Origin: Mercurialis annua
Lineage: Eukaryota > Streptophyta > Magnoliopsida > Malpighiales > Euphorbiaceae
DNA: 64,000 nucleotides
Assembly: GCF_937616625.2 (NCBI RefSeq)
Contig: NC_065573.1
Span: 19,607,001-19,671,000, forward strand
Reading direction: 5' to 3'
The notes under the pieces are model-generated. The model saw nothing but the letters and a program-made list of their open reading frames with translations. It made no database searches and was not told where the DNA came from. A program made the position numbers and the translations under genes. This document shows positions 42,084 through 53,163 of this stretch, in pieces. The first letter of the stretch is position 1. Every line of letters begins with the position of its first letter.

Positions 42084-43061
42084 GCTCGAAGCACTGTAAA
42101 CATTAATAATCGCAAGAAAGTGACCTTTTCTCACACTTCGGGATCAAAGTCTTATTGCCAACGTTTGTATGAAATGGTAAATATGAGTTTATATGTAATC
42201 TGTTTTTGATTTCGTATTTAAATTCTTTATCATTTAGTTTTTAATCAATTGTATGAACGTTATAGGAAACATCTGAAGTCATTGATGAAGAGCCACCTGA
42301 AATGAGGCTCTACAGTCAAGCACACCGTAAAAAAGACGGCTCATGGATTGACCCAGAAGCTGGAGATAAATACGTAAGTTCTTTTTTTATATATATAGTT
42401 ATCTAAACACAATTTTATAAAGTGTTATTAAAGCATATTTAATTAATTAGGAACAAATGGAAGCTATTCTCTCAAAAGCACTCGAGGAAGGCGTTGCAAT
42501 TGATGGGAGGAAAATTCTACAAAAGGTTTTGGATATACCGAAGTCTGGTTATGCTCGTGGACTCGGATATGGAGCCAAACGGATAACAGCTAAAGAATCA
42601 GAGTTTGAAGCTCGTTTACAAGCAGAGAAGTTTGAGACTGAAAAGCAAGTTAAAGAACTAAATGACCAAATTCAAAATCAACAGGTGAAAATTGATAACA
42701 TTTCTCAATCATATAGCAAACTCAAGCATCTTGTTCAACAAATGTTGAATGCAAAAGATGATGAGGAAATATCTATTGATGGCGACGAAACATGTATCGA
42801 TGGCTGTGAAAAATCTCTTGATGACGAACCATCTAATGATTGGTATGTGACGGCTTACTTAAATATATTTTTTAATTCGTTACGCTTTTAAATTTTTTCT
42901 ATAATTTGAAAATTATTCACTTAATTATGTCAGTTTGAAAATAAAAGTGTATATAATAAACGTATTTTTTTTCTTGCAGATTGGAATTGAATGAAAGAAG
43001 ATGGACGTCTCCTATATCAAAAGTTAGGCCTAATTTAGTTTCTTTTCTTTATAGCAAATAG
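42084..43061 (+). pseudogene. Second copy of exons 4-7 of the TNPA-like gene
   Basis: This repeats 32024-33002 at an offset of 10060 (10059 after a T-run length difference near 32915). Visible changes include ATGGCC to ATTGCC in exon 4 (Gly Gln to Ile? region near 42156) and CGC to CTC (Arg to Leu) near 42470. It was the gene's original 3' end or its duplicate; now it lacks exons 1-3 directly upstream and could only be used by skipping about 14 kb. Confidence 0.85.
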
Positions 43062-43147
43062 TTTACATGTTTCATACGATCGGTTATTTTAGTGTTATTA
43101 AAGACTTAATCATTGATAATTTTATGTAATATTTGAATTGATTTTGT

Positions 43148-44347
43148 TTTTTATTCATTGATTTTAGCAACAAATTACCGTATTCAATTATTTTGGTATC
43201 GATAAAAATGGAAATAATAGCTTGTTGTGACAAATTAATTTTGTTACAGCTACCTAATAATAATGACAATTAATTTCGTCACGTAATGATAAATTTCTTC
43301 TTGTGATAAATTAAATTTGTCACCGTTAACAACTTATAATGACAATTAATTTCGTCACGTTATAATATATTATTTGTTGTGATAAATTATATTTGTCACC
43401 GATGACAAACTGTAATGACAATTAAGTTCGTCACATTATGATAACTTACTTGTTGTGATAAATTTTTTTTGTCACAGCTAACTAATTATAATGACAATTA
43501 ATTTCGTCACGTTATGATAACTTACTTGTTGTGATAAGTTAAATTTGTCACCGTTGACAAATTATAATGACAATTAATTTCGTCACATTATGATAAATTA
43601 CTTATTTTGATAAATTAAATTTGTCACCGTCGACAAATTATAATGACAATTAATTTTGTCACATTATCATTATATTACGTGTTGTGATAAATTAAATTTA
43701 TCACAACTAACTAATTATTATGACAATTAATTTCGTCACGTTAACTTAAATTACTTCTTATGATAAATTAAATTTATCACAACTACCTAATTATAATGAC
43801 AATTAATCTCGTCACATTATGTTAAATTACTTGTTGTGATAAATTACATGTATCACAATTAATTAATTATTATGGCAATCAATTTCGTCACTTTATGATT
43901 GATTACTTGTGATAAATATTTTTTTGTCACTTCACAATCTTTTTGTCACTAATAACTCGGCGTATGTGGTGACAAATGTATATTAATTGTGATAAATATG
44001 GTTTTATCACCATATAATCTTTTTGTCACTAATAACTCGGTGTATGTAGTGACAAATTTATATGAATTGTGATAAATATTTTTTTGTCATGTTATTAGCG
44101 TTTTGTCACTAGAAGTCGATGTATATTACGACAAATTTTGACAACATTGGATTACTTGTGATATACATTTTCGTCACAATAAATATGAATGTGACAAAAC
44201 AATTTTATCACAATAGAAAATTTATGGTGACAAACTATAAAATTGACTTATTGTGACTTGTTTGTTGTGACCAACAAAATTCGTCACAAAATAGTCACAA
44301 TAACGTTGTTGTGACAAATTTTGAGCTTAACATGATAAATTTTATTC
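43148..44347. repeat. Right subterminal repeat region of the CACTA element
   Basis: About nine units of roughly 75 bp (TGACAATTAATTTCGTCAC, GTTGTGATAAATTAAATTTG) are followed by a different set near 43900-44300 (CACTAATAACTCGG, GTGATAAATATTTTTTTGTC). In CACTA elements these are transposase or TNPA binding arrays. Confidence 0.85.
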
Positions 44348-44375
44348 GTCACAAGAAGCCAAATTTTTTGTAGTG
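44348..44375 (+). repeat. Right terminal inverted repeat of the CACTA element
   Basis: This is the exact reverse complement of 17184-17211 and is followed by the TTA target duplication at 44376-44378. Confidence 0.96.
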
Positions 44376-47300
44376 TTAGATGATAAACGATCTTTAGTGA
44401 GCAACCAAACGAAAAAATGTATACGTGGTGGTAACAGTTCCTTCTAGATGTGCTGATCGAAGAAGCCAAATTAGGCATAAACTATGGAAGCTGAAATTGT
44501 CAACATGTGAGCCAAAAAAGAAACAGCAAACTACTAATATTTAAGCCAAAAAATGAGTCCATACATTTATGTAAACCGACGGACTGAGGGAGTAAAGCTT
44601 CAAGGTGAGAGAGCTGATCCTGTTCTCTAATTTCAAGTCTGCTCGCCCAAGTTAAACAGCTAAAACTCTGAAGTCGGCGATCAAGAACAGAGCTCGTGAA
44701 GCCCTTTTTATCTCTACAAAGACGGGGAAGAGCTGGAAATTGAAAATGCAACGAAAATGATCCTTCCAAAAACGAATATGCATTCCATTAAGGACATGGA
44801 AAGTGAATTCAAAAAGCACTTCTAAACAACCTTATTTTTAAAATAAAAAATGTAGATTCCTTTCCAAATATGCGAAATAAGAAGAAAATTATCCGTCTCA
44901 ATATCAAACCAAGAATCAAAGGAAGAACAAGACGAGATAATGACACCAAAGAGACTTCTTATCATTCACCATCAATTTCAAAACTCATTTTATCAACAAA
45001 TAGATATTTCTATTGCGCAAAGGGGAAACATTCAGCGCTCTAACCGTAAATGGCACATAGACATCTTCCCATACAAATTAAATAAATTCATGATTATCCG
45101 TGTTACCATTCCAAAAGAACCTCTCATAATACGCTCTAGAGAATCAACCAAGAACAAGGAATTCGAAAAGAACCCATAAAATAAACAGGTTAACTATAGA
45201 AAACAAATTTAATGAGAATGAGCCTCCCGCCTGAGAAAGAAGATTACCTTTCCAAGTTCACAATTGAGAAGAAAAATTAGAGATCTTAGAGTGTGATGCC
45301 TACCAAACTATTAGAGAGAGGAAGACCTAGATAAGTAATAGGGAGTTCTTCTACTTTGTAGTTTAAAATCCCTAACGCTTTGGCTAATAAGTACGGATCA
45401 ACATCAATACCAATAATAAAAGACTTTTGGTTATTAATTTGAAGCCAATATATCAATTCAAAGCATTTCAGAATACAAAAACGATTCTCAATCAACTGAA
45501 TATCATTGTGAACAAATAGAAGCGTGTTATCAAACTAAAGGATACTGTTTCCTCTTAAGCATCAATAAAAACTCCATAAAGTAGACCTAGATTGGCTGCT
45601 TTGGAGAAAATTCCTTTCAGACATTTTACAGCTAAGATAAAAAGTTTCAGAGAGATAGGATCCCCCTGACAAACTCCTTTCCCCATGTAAAGGTTTTTAG
45701 TAAGGCTGCCATTGAGAATAACCGAGATTTGGGCTGAATCAAAAAAGGAAAAAAATCCAACTAATCCATTTCCTGTCAAAATTCATCCTGAAAAGAATTT
45801 TCAAAATAAAAATCCAAGAAATAGTATCAAAAACTTTCTTGAAATCCAGTTTAATAAGAAAAACTTAATCTCTGCGACGTCTAACAAGATGAATAATGTT
45901 TGTGGCAGTCATGGATACTCCTATCTTTTATAAAGCCAAATTGGTTCTTAAAAATAACCACATACAAGATAGGAGACAATCTATTCGCCAAAACTTTTGA
46001 GATAAATTTTAATTCCCCATTAATCAAGCTGATTGGCCAAAAATCATTTATATCTTAAGCACCCTAAAATTTTGAAATCAAAACTAAAAATGCAGTATTC
46101 AAACCAACCGGGAAGGAGGGAGAAGCAAAGAAATTCGTGAATAAAGAGAGGAAGTGTTGCTTAAAAAATCTCCATGCCTTTTTGTAGAAAACAATAATTA
46201 GATTCATTTGGATCGGGAACTTTATTACCATCACAACTCAACAAAGTGGCTAAGATCTCCGGCTCAATAAACGGGGCTGAAAGGGAAGTAGCCTAAAAAA
46301 TCCATTGATGAGCTATAAAAAAATCCAATCAATATGAATATCTAAAATAATATTGCTTTTTGAATGGATCGAAGCAACAGTATGAAAATACTTAGTGTTC
46401 GTGTCTCCATTTAAATTCAAATTGAGCCTTGATTTTTATTGTCAGATGGATCCCAAATGCTATGAGAGTTGATCAAACTCGGCATTTAGACTTGCAAATC
46501 TAATTTCGTCCTCTTCATTCAAGCTCTTAAAATCAGTTTGAGCTTCAAAAACCGAAACAGCCGACTGTACCATAGCAAGCTTCACGTTCAAGTCACAAAA
46601 AATGTCCCGATTAAAAATTCTAATGGCTACCTCAAGTTGCTTTAACTTGATCGCAATATTAGCCTTGGGCAGCCTATGTGCAATATAATTCCTATTATTT
46701 TCCGTAAACAAATTGAAATCCTTGTGACAACATCGAGCATTAATGGATTTTAAAGGTTTTGGTCCCCGATCTTTTGCAATATCATAATTAAAAAAGGATG
46801 GGAATATGATCCTTAGGGAGGGCCTTCAAAAAGCAATTTGTTCAAGCTAAAAATAAATTTTTCCACTTTGTGGGTTTTTTTATTTACACTTTCATTCATG
46901 AAAAAAAAACTATCATATCTATACCCTCCTCACCCAAAACCAGAACTGTACGACTAACAAAAGATACTTATGCTCGTCCCTCACCCGTCTGTATAGGGGA
47001 AACAACCAACACGTTTCCATTAGAGGAATGTCGAGATAAATCTTTCTGTGATTGACTTGGCAAACAACCTTCTGAAACACGATAGGGAAGGCCACCATCC
47101 TTATCACCACCAACTTTAGTTAAAAACATTCACTAATGATTGAGAAGCAATCGGAGCCTCCTTACTCCTCTGATCGGCCTCCTTCTTATTAGCAGGAAAT
47201 AAAAGCCAAACCTCCAAAGAATTTTGAACAACAGTCTCGGTGGAGCACCTATAAGACAAGAAACGAACATTGTTTTGATAAGGGGAACCGATACCACCAG

Positions 47301-48500
47301 TACTAGCCCTTCTTGCTTTACTTGGTTTATCCTACATATAAACATGCCCTACACCTCCCAAACTACGACGAATAGCAGAAACCTATATAGGATAGGGATC
47401 AAAAATACGATCAGCTGAAGCCTTTGAGTTTTGAAGCTTCAATAACTGGATTCACGATAATCTCCTTACCCGATACACAAACCTCTACCTCCATAATAGA
47501 ATTTGGAACACAACTCTCACCTGTTGTCACTCCTGCAACCGCAAGACTCACAGAAGGAGAATCAAAATCAATGGATTTCCCAGTTTCAACCATATAAATC
47601 ATTCGTGGGATAACGCCAATACTTACCTCCTCCGAATGATTAATGTATCAACAAGTGTTGGAAATAAGAACAAAATCAGTATCATGACGATTACTAATAT
47701 CAATTAAGATAGCCTCCCGACAACAATTCCCTATTTCCATAAAAAATGTCAAGTGACCAAAGATAAAGCGGCACACCCACCACTGATACTCAAACCAATC
47801 TCGTAAAGGATTGTTCAGAATCCTTATCCCAACAATAAGATCGAAAGAAATCAGAGCATGAGGAATGTGAGATCTCCAAAAACTCTACTGCTCCAAAAAT
47901 CAAATCAAAGGTAAAAAGGATTTGATTGGCTCCCATAATACTCAACCTCTCGTAAACTATATTTTGATTACAAAGAAATTCTTTTTCTTTCAAAATCATT
48001 CTGATGTCCGCTATCCTTGCAACGATTGACCTCTCCATGCATCCAATCGTTCGTTTCCAGGATTACCTTTTCATTAGTAATGGTAAGTTTTAAGTCAGCT
48101 CCCTGAAGTGAACCTGCCAAAGATGTCAAAATTGTTGCATGCACTGTTTCTGTCGAAGAATAATCGACCATTACCATACCTAATGTAGCATCCTTATAAG
48201 ACCGTTTATCCCTTAACGCCAGCGATAAAGCAGTTCAAATGGGAGATTGCATATAGTAGTGGGTCTGCTAATAGAATTAGGGTTAACAATCATCTTCTTC
48301 GAAACCATAGAGCGAAAAGCTCTTAATTTGAATTTACCAATAACAATCATGTTCAACCGAAACTGCAGTTCCTTTTTGTAAGTTTGGTAGAGAACGAAAC
48401 ACGACCAATAACACCATAACGAGCAAATACTTTCTCAAGATCATGATACCTCCATATACGCGGGAAATTTTTGAAATAAATCAAATTCCTAGGGTATATG
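44376..48500 (-). mobile_element. 5' and middle parts of the old LINE split by the CACTA element
   Basis: On the minus strand, fragments appear in the right order for a LINE. An RRM-like ORF1 start lies near 48480-48370 (LIYFKNFPRIWRYHDLEKVF then ARYGVIGRV), with ORF1 middle pieces at 48177-47411. The linker after the endonuclease is at 46711-46460, RT pieces are GVCQGDPIS near 45670 and LPITYLGLPLS near 45330, and the start of the C-terminal region is at 44769-44500. The zf-RVT end continues at 17173 across the CACTA element. There are many stops and frameshifts. Only 3 bp (TTA) are duplicated at the CACTA borders, so the halves join cleanly. Confidence 0.85.
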
Positions 48501-48941
48501 ACAAGTCCGAGGTCCTAGAAGAGATTTACAAGCAAAGTTTTGCTTACGTGGCAAATAAAATACAATTGATATAATCTTTTGTGAGTCTTTTTTTTTCCAA
48601 TGAGTGATTCTCCGTGTGTCATTGTTTAATGGTATATATGATTCTTCGTGTATCCGTTTTTTTAGTTTTACTAATATGGCGTTCTTAAATGGCAAAATTG
48701 GGTTAGCAAACAATTTAATATTGTCACGCAAGTATTATTTCACCTGAAAGAATTGAGTAACATGTTGTTATAACGAGAAAAAAATAGGCAAAAAAATATA
48801 AATTAGATTACCAAAATATAACAAATATTAGTTAACAAAATATAAAAGGTATAAAGTTTGGTATCGCAAAATAGTTTAACCCTTATCTAGATAATGATTT
48901 CAATATATTTGAATATATATGTAACATGATATAGGTAATGA

Positions 48942-49520
48942 TCAATCACTCCAAAGAATCAAATCAACAGGGTCATCTTCCACATCATTCCAATTAAACC
49001 CTTTTTTCATAGCTAGTGGAGTAAGAATCAAGCCTTCTGCCATACTATCAAGTAATGCAGGCATATTAAACACCTCCTCTTCATCCATTAACACATTCAC
49101 ATTCACATTCCTATCTTCTTCACTTCGTTCCGCGATGGAACAACTAGAAAACGAAGACGGAGAAGAAGAAGAAGAAGAAGAAGAAGAACATTCAAGAGCT
49201 GCAATTTGAATATCCTTAATAGAAGTAGACCTAGGCTGAGGCAATAAATGAGCCGATTCAGGAAAGTTGAAAGAATCAGAATCAAGATTCCGTCTCAGTG
49301 CAGAAACCGCTATATCGTAAGCCCTAGCCGCCATTTCCGGAGATTCAAAAGTTCCTAACCAGACTCTTGATTTGTTATTACAAGGATGTCTTAATTCACA
49401 CACCCACTTCCCATTTCTTCGCCTGACTCCCTTATACACAGGATGTCTTGTCTCCTGAAACTTTTTTCTCCCCGCCTTTCTCTTTTCCGTGGCCGCCATT
49501 GATGCTTCCTTCAATTCCAT
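48942..49520 (-). CDS. CBF/DREB1-like AP2/ERF transcription factor
   Basis: This intronless minus-strand gene encodes 192 residues, a predicted nuclear regulator of DRE/CRT promoters. A CBF-type signature precedes the AP2 domain ([15 protein letters not shown], residues 13-27, resembling PKRPAGRKKFRETRHP). The AP2 domain is at about 28-87 ([37 protein letters not shown]). The DSAWR-type motif after the domain is degenerate (ESAHLLP, 88-94). A Ser-rich stretch at about 111-125 is encoded by a (GAA)n run on the plus strand. The C terminus has [19 protein letters not shown] and ends LILWSD, similar to the LWSY/LWSF end. Domain position 14 is Val as in DREBs, but position 19 is His instead of Glu. 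ATG 49520 was chosen; a second in-frame ATG is at 49499. Confidence 0.9.
   Translation of the reverse strand: MELKEASMAATEKRKAGRKKFQETRHPVYKGVRRRNGKWVCELRHPCNNKSRVWLGTFESPEMAARAYDIAVSALRRNLDSDSFNFPESAHLLPQPRSTSIKDIQIAALECSSSSSSSSSPSSFSSCSIAERSEEDRNVNVNVLMDEEEVFNMPALLDSMAEGLILTPLAMKKGFNWNDVEDDPVDLILWSD
49162..49188. repeat. (GAA)n trinucleotide repeat in the CBF-like coding sequence
   Basis: About nine GAA units on the plus strand encode part of a poly-Ser tract on the minus strand. Length is likely to vary between alleles without frameshift. Confidence 0.85.
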
Positions 49521-51005
49521 GTCTTGTTTTTTTCTTTTTATAAAATTATGAGATTAACTTTTCGATTTGCTTATGATCACAAAGATTTATACTAGAGAAA
49601 ATGAATTACGCACGAGGAAGAATGTTAAACGTGTTTGTATATTCTCATGCAAAACCTGGTTTTTTTTTTATAACGCACGTGGAAAGAAAAGTTGCCATCT
49701 CTTTATTTTTTCTATAGTTTTTGTTATTTTTATGTTAATGAATGATTTTGATTGGTTATAATATTAAGACTTTTTTCAAAATCCAGCCACGTTGGCATAT
49801 TAGTAATATCATACAGTGGGAATAATAAGAATATATTGTCATCCACGTTTTCTTTCGTTGAAAAGAAATGCTATATCTTTCCACCAAACAATGAAATACT
49901 ATTAAATTCATAAGAAAATGATAATTGGTAGATCCCATGATAGCTTTATGGAAACAATAATGTAAAGAACAGCGAGTACTTAAACAAAATGTTTATTTCT
50001 CATCTGGGTGTCAAAGTCGTTGGTTCAAATCCCGGCTATGCTCTTTTTAATAGATAGAATGATTGAACTGAACTACTGAGCATTATAATCCGGAATTATC
50101 AGATATGTGAGCTTGCAGACGGTCCATATTCCGAATTTTGACAGTAATCTTGGACTTTAACTCGGGAGACAAGTTCTCGTCAGGAAAAAAAACATTATTT
50201 TTGTCTAGAGATATAACTATATCAAATTAAATTGAATTTAAACTTTAAACTAAATCACAGAATTGAAAATTTAATTATGTAAAATATTTAAAATACTCCC
50301 AGTTACTTTGTTCTTTTTTTCTGATAATCAATGATGGATGGCAAAATAGAGTCGGAAACAGGACGGAGAAAAATGTATCTGCAAGATACTTAGTTTGACT
50401 CAATTATTAAGATAAATGCCTTTAAATCTAATTGTTTTCACATAAAAATGATTAATTAATATCAAATAAAAAAAATTATCCGAATATTAAATAACTATTA
50501 ATACAAAAATGAATTCAATAATTAAAAAAAATAGAGTGATTTTCCAATTTTAGGAGTCGAGTATCAAAAAATATCATAATTAGTTCAATATATAATATCA
50601 AGTACATTTAAAATTAGGATTGAGGTATATAGTATTTAAATATTTATTATTATTATGGGTGTATATATCAAAAATCATAATTTTTGAATTAGAGGGAAAA
50701 AAAAGCATATATTCATATCAGAAGTGCAATTATTTAGTTATTGCATCCACTTTCATGGAAGTTTGATACAGAATATTTATGTTCACATTTCTTAATAATT
50801 AAAGCAATGTGAGCGAGTAGCTATTACAAAGAGGACGGCAGTGGTCCATATATGTCGAGGCTATATGTGTTTCTGGCTCATAAACATGTTTTTTTTGTTT
50901 AGATTCTTACACACAAGTAACATATCTGAAAGAAAGTTATAAAAATATTAAAAAGTTCTAATTGTAAGAAAAAAATCAAACCTTTGAATGTGTATGCAAT
51001 TTAAA
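49521..51005. other. Upstream region of the CBF-like gene
   Basis: A TATAAAA word on the minus strand lies only about 15-25 bp before ATG 49520, so it is a doubtful TATA box. A tRNA-like T-arm sequence occurs at 50022-50032. Otherwise it is AT-rich, with no gene visible. Confidence 0.45.
50022..50032 (+). other. tRNA-like box B word
   Basis: GGTTCAAATCC fits the internal pol III box B / T-arm consensus and is followed by CGGC, which could pair with part of GTCGTTG before it. I cannot fold a complete tRNA around it, so this is at most a tRNA relic or SINE fragment. Confidence 0.25.
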
Positions 51006-53150
51006 TATTTTTTTTGAGTAAATGCTTGTTTATTAGCTCAACCATAAGAAGTTAAGGGGATATTAAACTCCCCAAGTCACTAGAGTTACTTTAATTTACG
51101 AAATAATCACGAAACTTCATTTTGTTATAAAATGGTCATTGAATTATACCTTTTGTTATAAAGGGGTGTCACCCATATAAAACGTAATGTTTTTACGCTA
51201 AAACTGTTATAAAAAGACACTAAATTTTTCATGAATTATAAAAAGTCACTGAATCATACTTTTTATTATAAAAAGGTCACTGAACTATATCCCTTTTTGT
51301 AATTTTAGCTTGCCATGTATGCAAAAACATTGCGTTTTATGAGTGACACCACTTTGTAACAAAAGTTATAGTTCACTGATTATTTTGTAATAAAATGAAG
51401 TTTAGTAATTATTTTGTAAATTAAGATAACCCTAGTAACCTATGGAATTTAATATCCGAGTGTAAGGTAAATAAAAAGTACAAAATACAATCAGGAGTAC
51501 ATAACAAAGCAATCCAAACATTAGAAACGCCTATCCCGAAAAAAAAAAAGAAAAAAAGAAGGATAGAACAAAACCGCTCTATTAATAATCAAGAAAGCTA
51601 AAGACTCAATCTGGATAGTCTCTCCAATGAAAACTCCCTTGTTCCTAACTTTCCACAATTCTCAAACAAAGAACCAAATCAACTTCCAAAACTCCTTGTA
51701 TTCTCATAAAGCACAATCAGTCCAAAAATTTAAAAAAAAAATGATGACGTGGCATAGGAGTGACCCAAAAAATACTGAATTTAGTAAATAAGCAATTCCA
51801 AAAAAGCCAAACATAACCACAATGCAAGATAATATGAGAACTCGTTTCTTCTTCACCCCACCAAGAATAAGAAATGATAAAAGGATCAAGCACACCTCGA
51901 CTCACTAAAGAAGCATTGCCAGAAATTCGATATGTATCTAATATCCAAACAAAAAATTGAATGCGAGGAGGAATTTTCAATTTCCAAATAATTGGAATAA
52001 AATAACCAACCTGCTGGCCCATAGGCACCCTTCTCCGGTCAAAACATGTACTTGACTGCCCAAAAAATTGTTGTTGCTGAGTAGAAGGAGAAACCTGATG
52101 TCGATGCCCATCAGTCTGATGAAGGAGACATCTGCCCAAGAAGCAAAAGAAAAATGATTATTCCCCCAAAACTACTATTAGGTTTGAAACTTAAATGATT
52201 AAGATTAAACTCATTTTACAGCTGTAAGATACAATTTTGCTCACCTATTCTCGGCCTCCTAGCTCACGAATTAACCGAAATAACAATTTATCCACCAAAA
52301 CATTTGCCACCCAATTATTCTTAATTTCTAGCCAAACAATAAAGGGACGAGAATTTAAACCGAAGAGGATCAACACCCAACTAATGATCATTCCAAAAAA
52401 AACAATTTTAAACCATTACCCACAATAAACAAAACCTCACTTGTAAATGAGCTCCAATGATCTGAATTCTTAACAAAATCATTATATACCCTTCCAAAGA
52501 TGAGAAAAAGTAGAATAATCCAAATTGTGCCAAGAAAATAAGGAATAACTATCTGAAATAGTTGAAAACAAAAGTTTATTATTAAAATAAATCAATTTCC
52601 AAATCAATTTGAATAATAAACTCCTATTTTTAATATTTGTTCCACCCAACTCATAAGGTAAGAAAATGGAGGACCAAGAAGCTTTACATCCTTTTGCCTT
52701 CCGGAGACCCATATCACGAAAATCTTTTCATAGCCCTATAGAAGGTGTCCATAATCAATTGAGGAATATATATCAAACAAATATAATAAATAGGCAAGCT
52801 ACTCAAAACCAATTTAATAAGGATCAATCTATCTGTAGGAGATAACAAATTATCTTTACAAGAAGATAATTGAGCATTAAAATTTGACACCACTGGTTGC
52901 CAATGAAAAGCTTTGATCAGCCGAAAAGATAATAGAATACCCAGATAGGTGATAAGAAAAGAACCTATGACAGTTCAACCTGTAAGAAGCCAAAGCCAAG
53001 GAAACATCATCAACATTAACACCCATGATAGAACTCTTGCTAAAGTTGATCAACAACCCAGACACAAACTCAAAGCACCTTAAAATACAATGTAATTAGC
53101 AATATTTCTAAATCATTTGGGATAAAAAGAAGTGTGTCACATGTAAACTT
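51006..53150 (-). mobile_element. 5'-truncated LINE with several frame breaks
   Basis: The plus strand begins with a T run (about 51009-51015), the A tail of a minus-strand LINE, and ATTAGCTCAACCA, as in the fragment at 7822. Coding remnants read, from 5' to 3' on the minus strand: SGLLINFSKSSIMGVNVDDV (near 53060), YELGGTNIKNRSLLFKLIWK (near 52650) and KLKIPPRIQFFVWILDTYRI (near 51970), matching ORF2 residues downstream of the RT catalytic centre to zf-RVT. The endonuclease and RT core are missing. A MITE is inserted in the 3' untranslated part. Confidence 0.8.
51057..51458. mobile_element. Foldback-type MITE of about 400 bp
   Basis: The left end GGGATATTAAACTCC...AGTCACTAGAGTTAC and the reverse complement of the right end GGATATTAAATTCC...GGTTACTAGGGTTAT pair along about 150 bp, including ACTTCATTTT, TTTTGTTA(T/C)AAAG, GGTGTCAC and AATGTTTTT. 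The arms are imperfect and the centre (about 51205-51300) is non-coding with AAAAAG(A/T)CACT words. No clear target duplication was found. It has no ORF, so it depends on another transposase; the family is unassigned. Confidence 0.75.
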
Positions 53151-53163
53151 TAAGATGGTAACC

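Larger units (their letters stand above)
17184..44375 (+). mobile_element. CACTA (En/Spm) DNA transposon, 27.2 kb, with nested gypsy element
   Basis: The ends are CACTACAAAAAATTTGGC... at 17184 and its exact reverse complement ending ...TTTGTAGTG at 44375. The perfect terminal inverted repeat is 28 bp. TTA flanks both sides (17181-17183, 44376-44378), the 3-bp duplication expected for CACTA. Within are subterminal arrays of TTGTGAC-type words, a TNP2-like transposase, an additional ORF, a TNPA-like gene and a rearranged Tekay-like gypsy element. Without the gypsy parts and the duplicated flank the element would be about 17 kb. It inserted in a minus-strand LINE. Confidence 0.95.
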
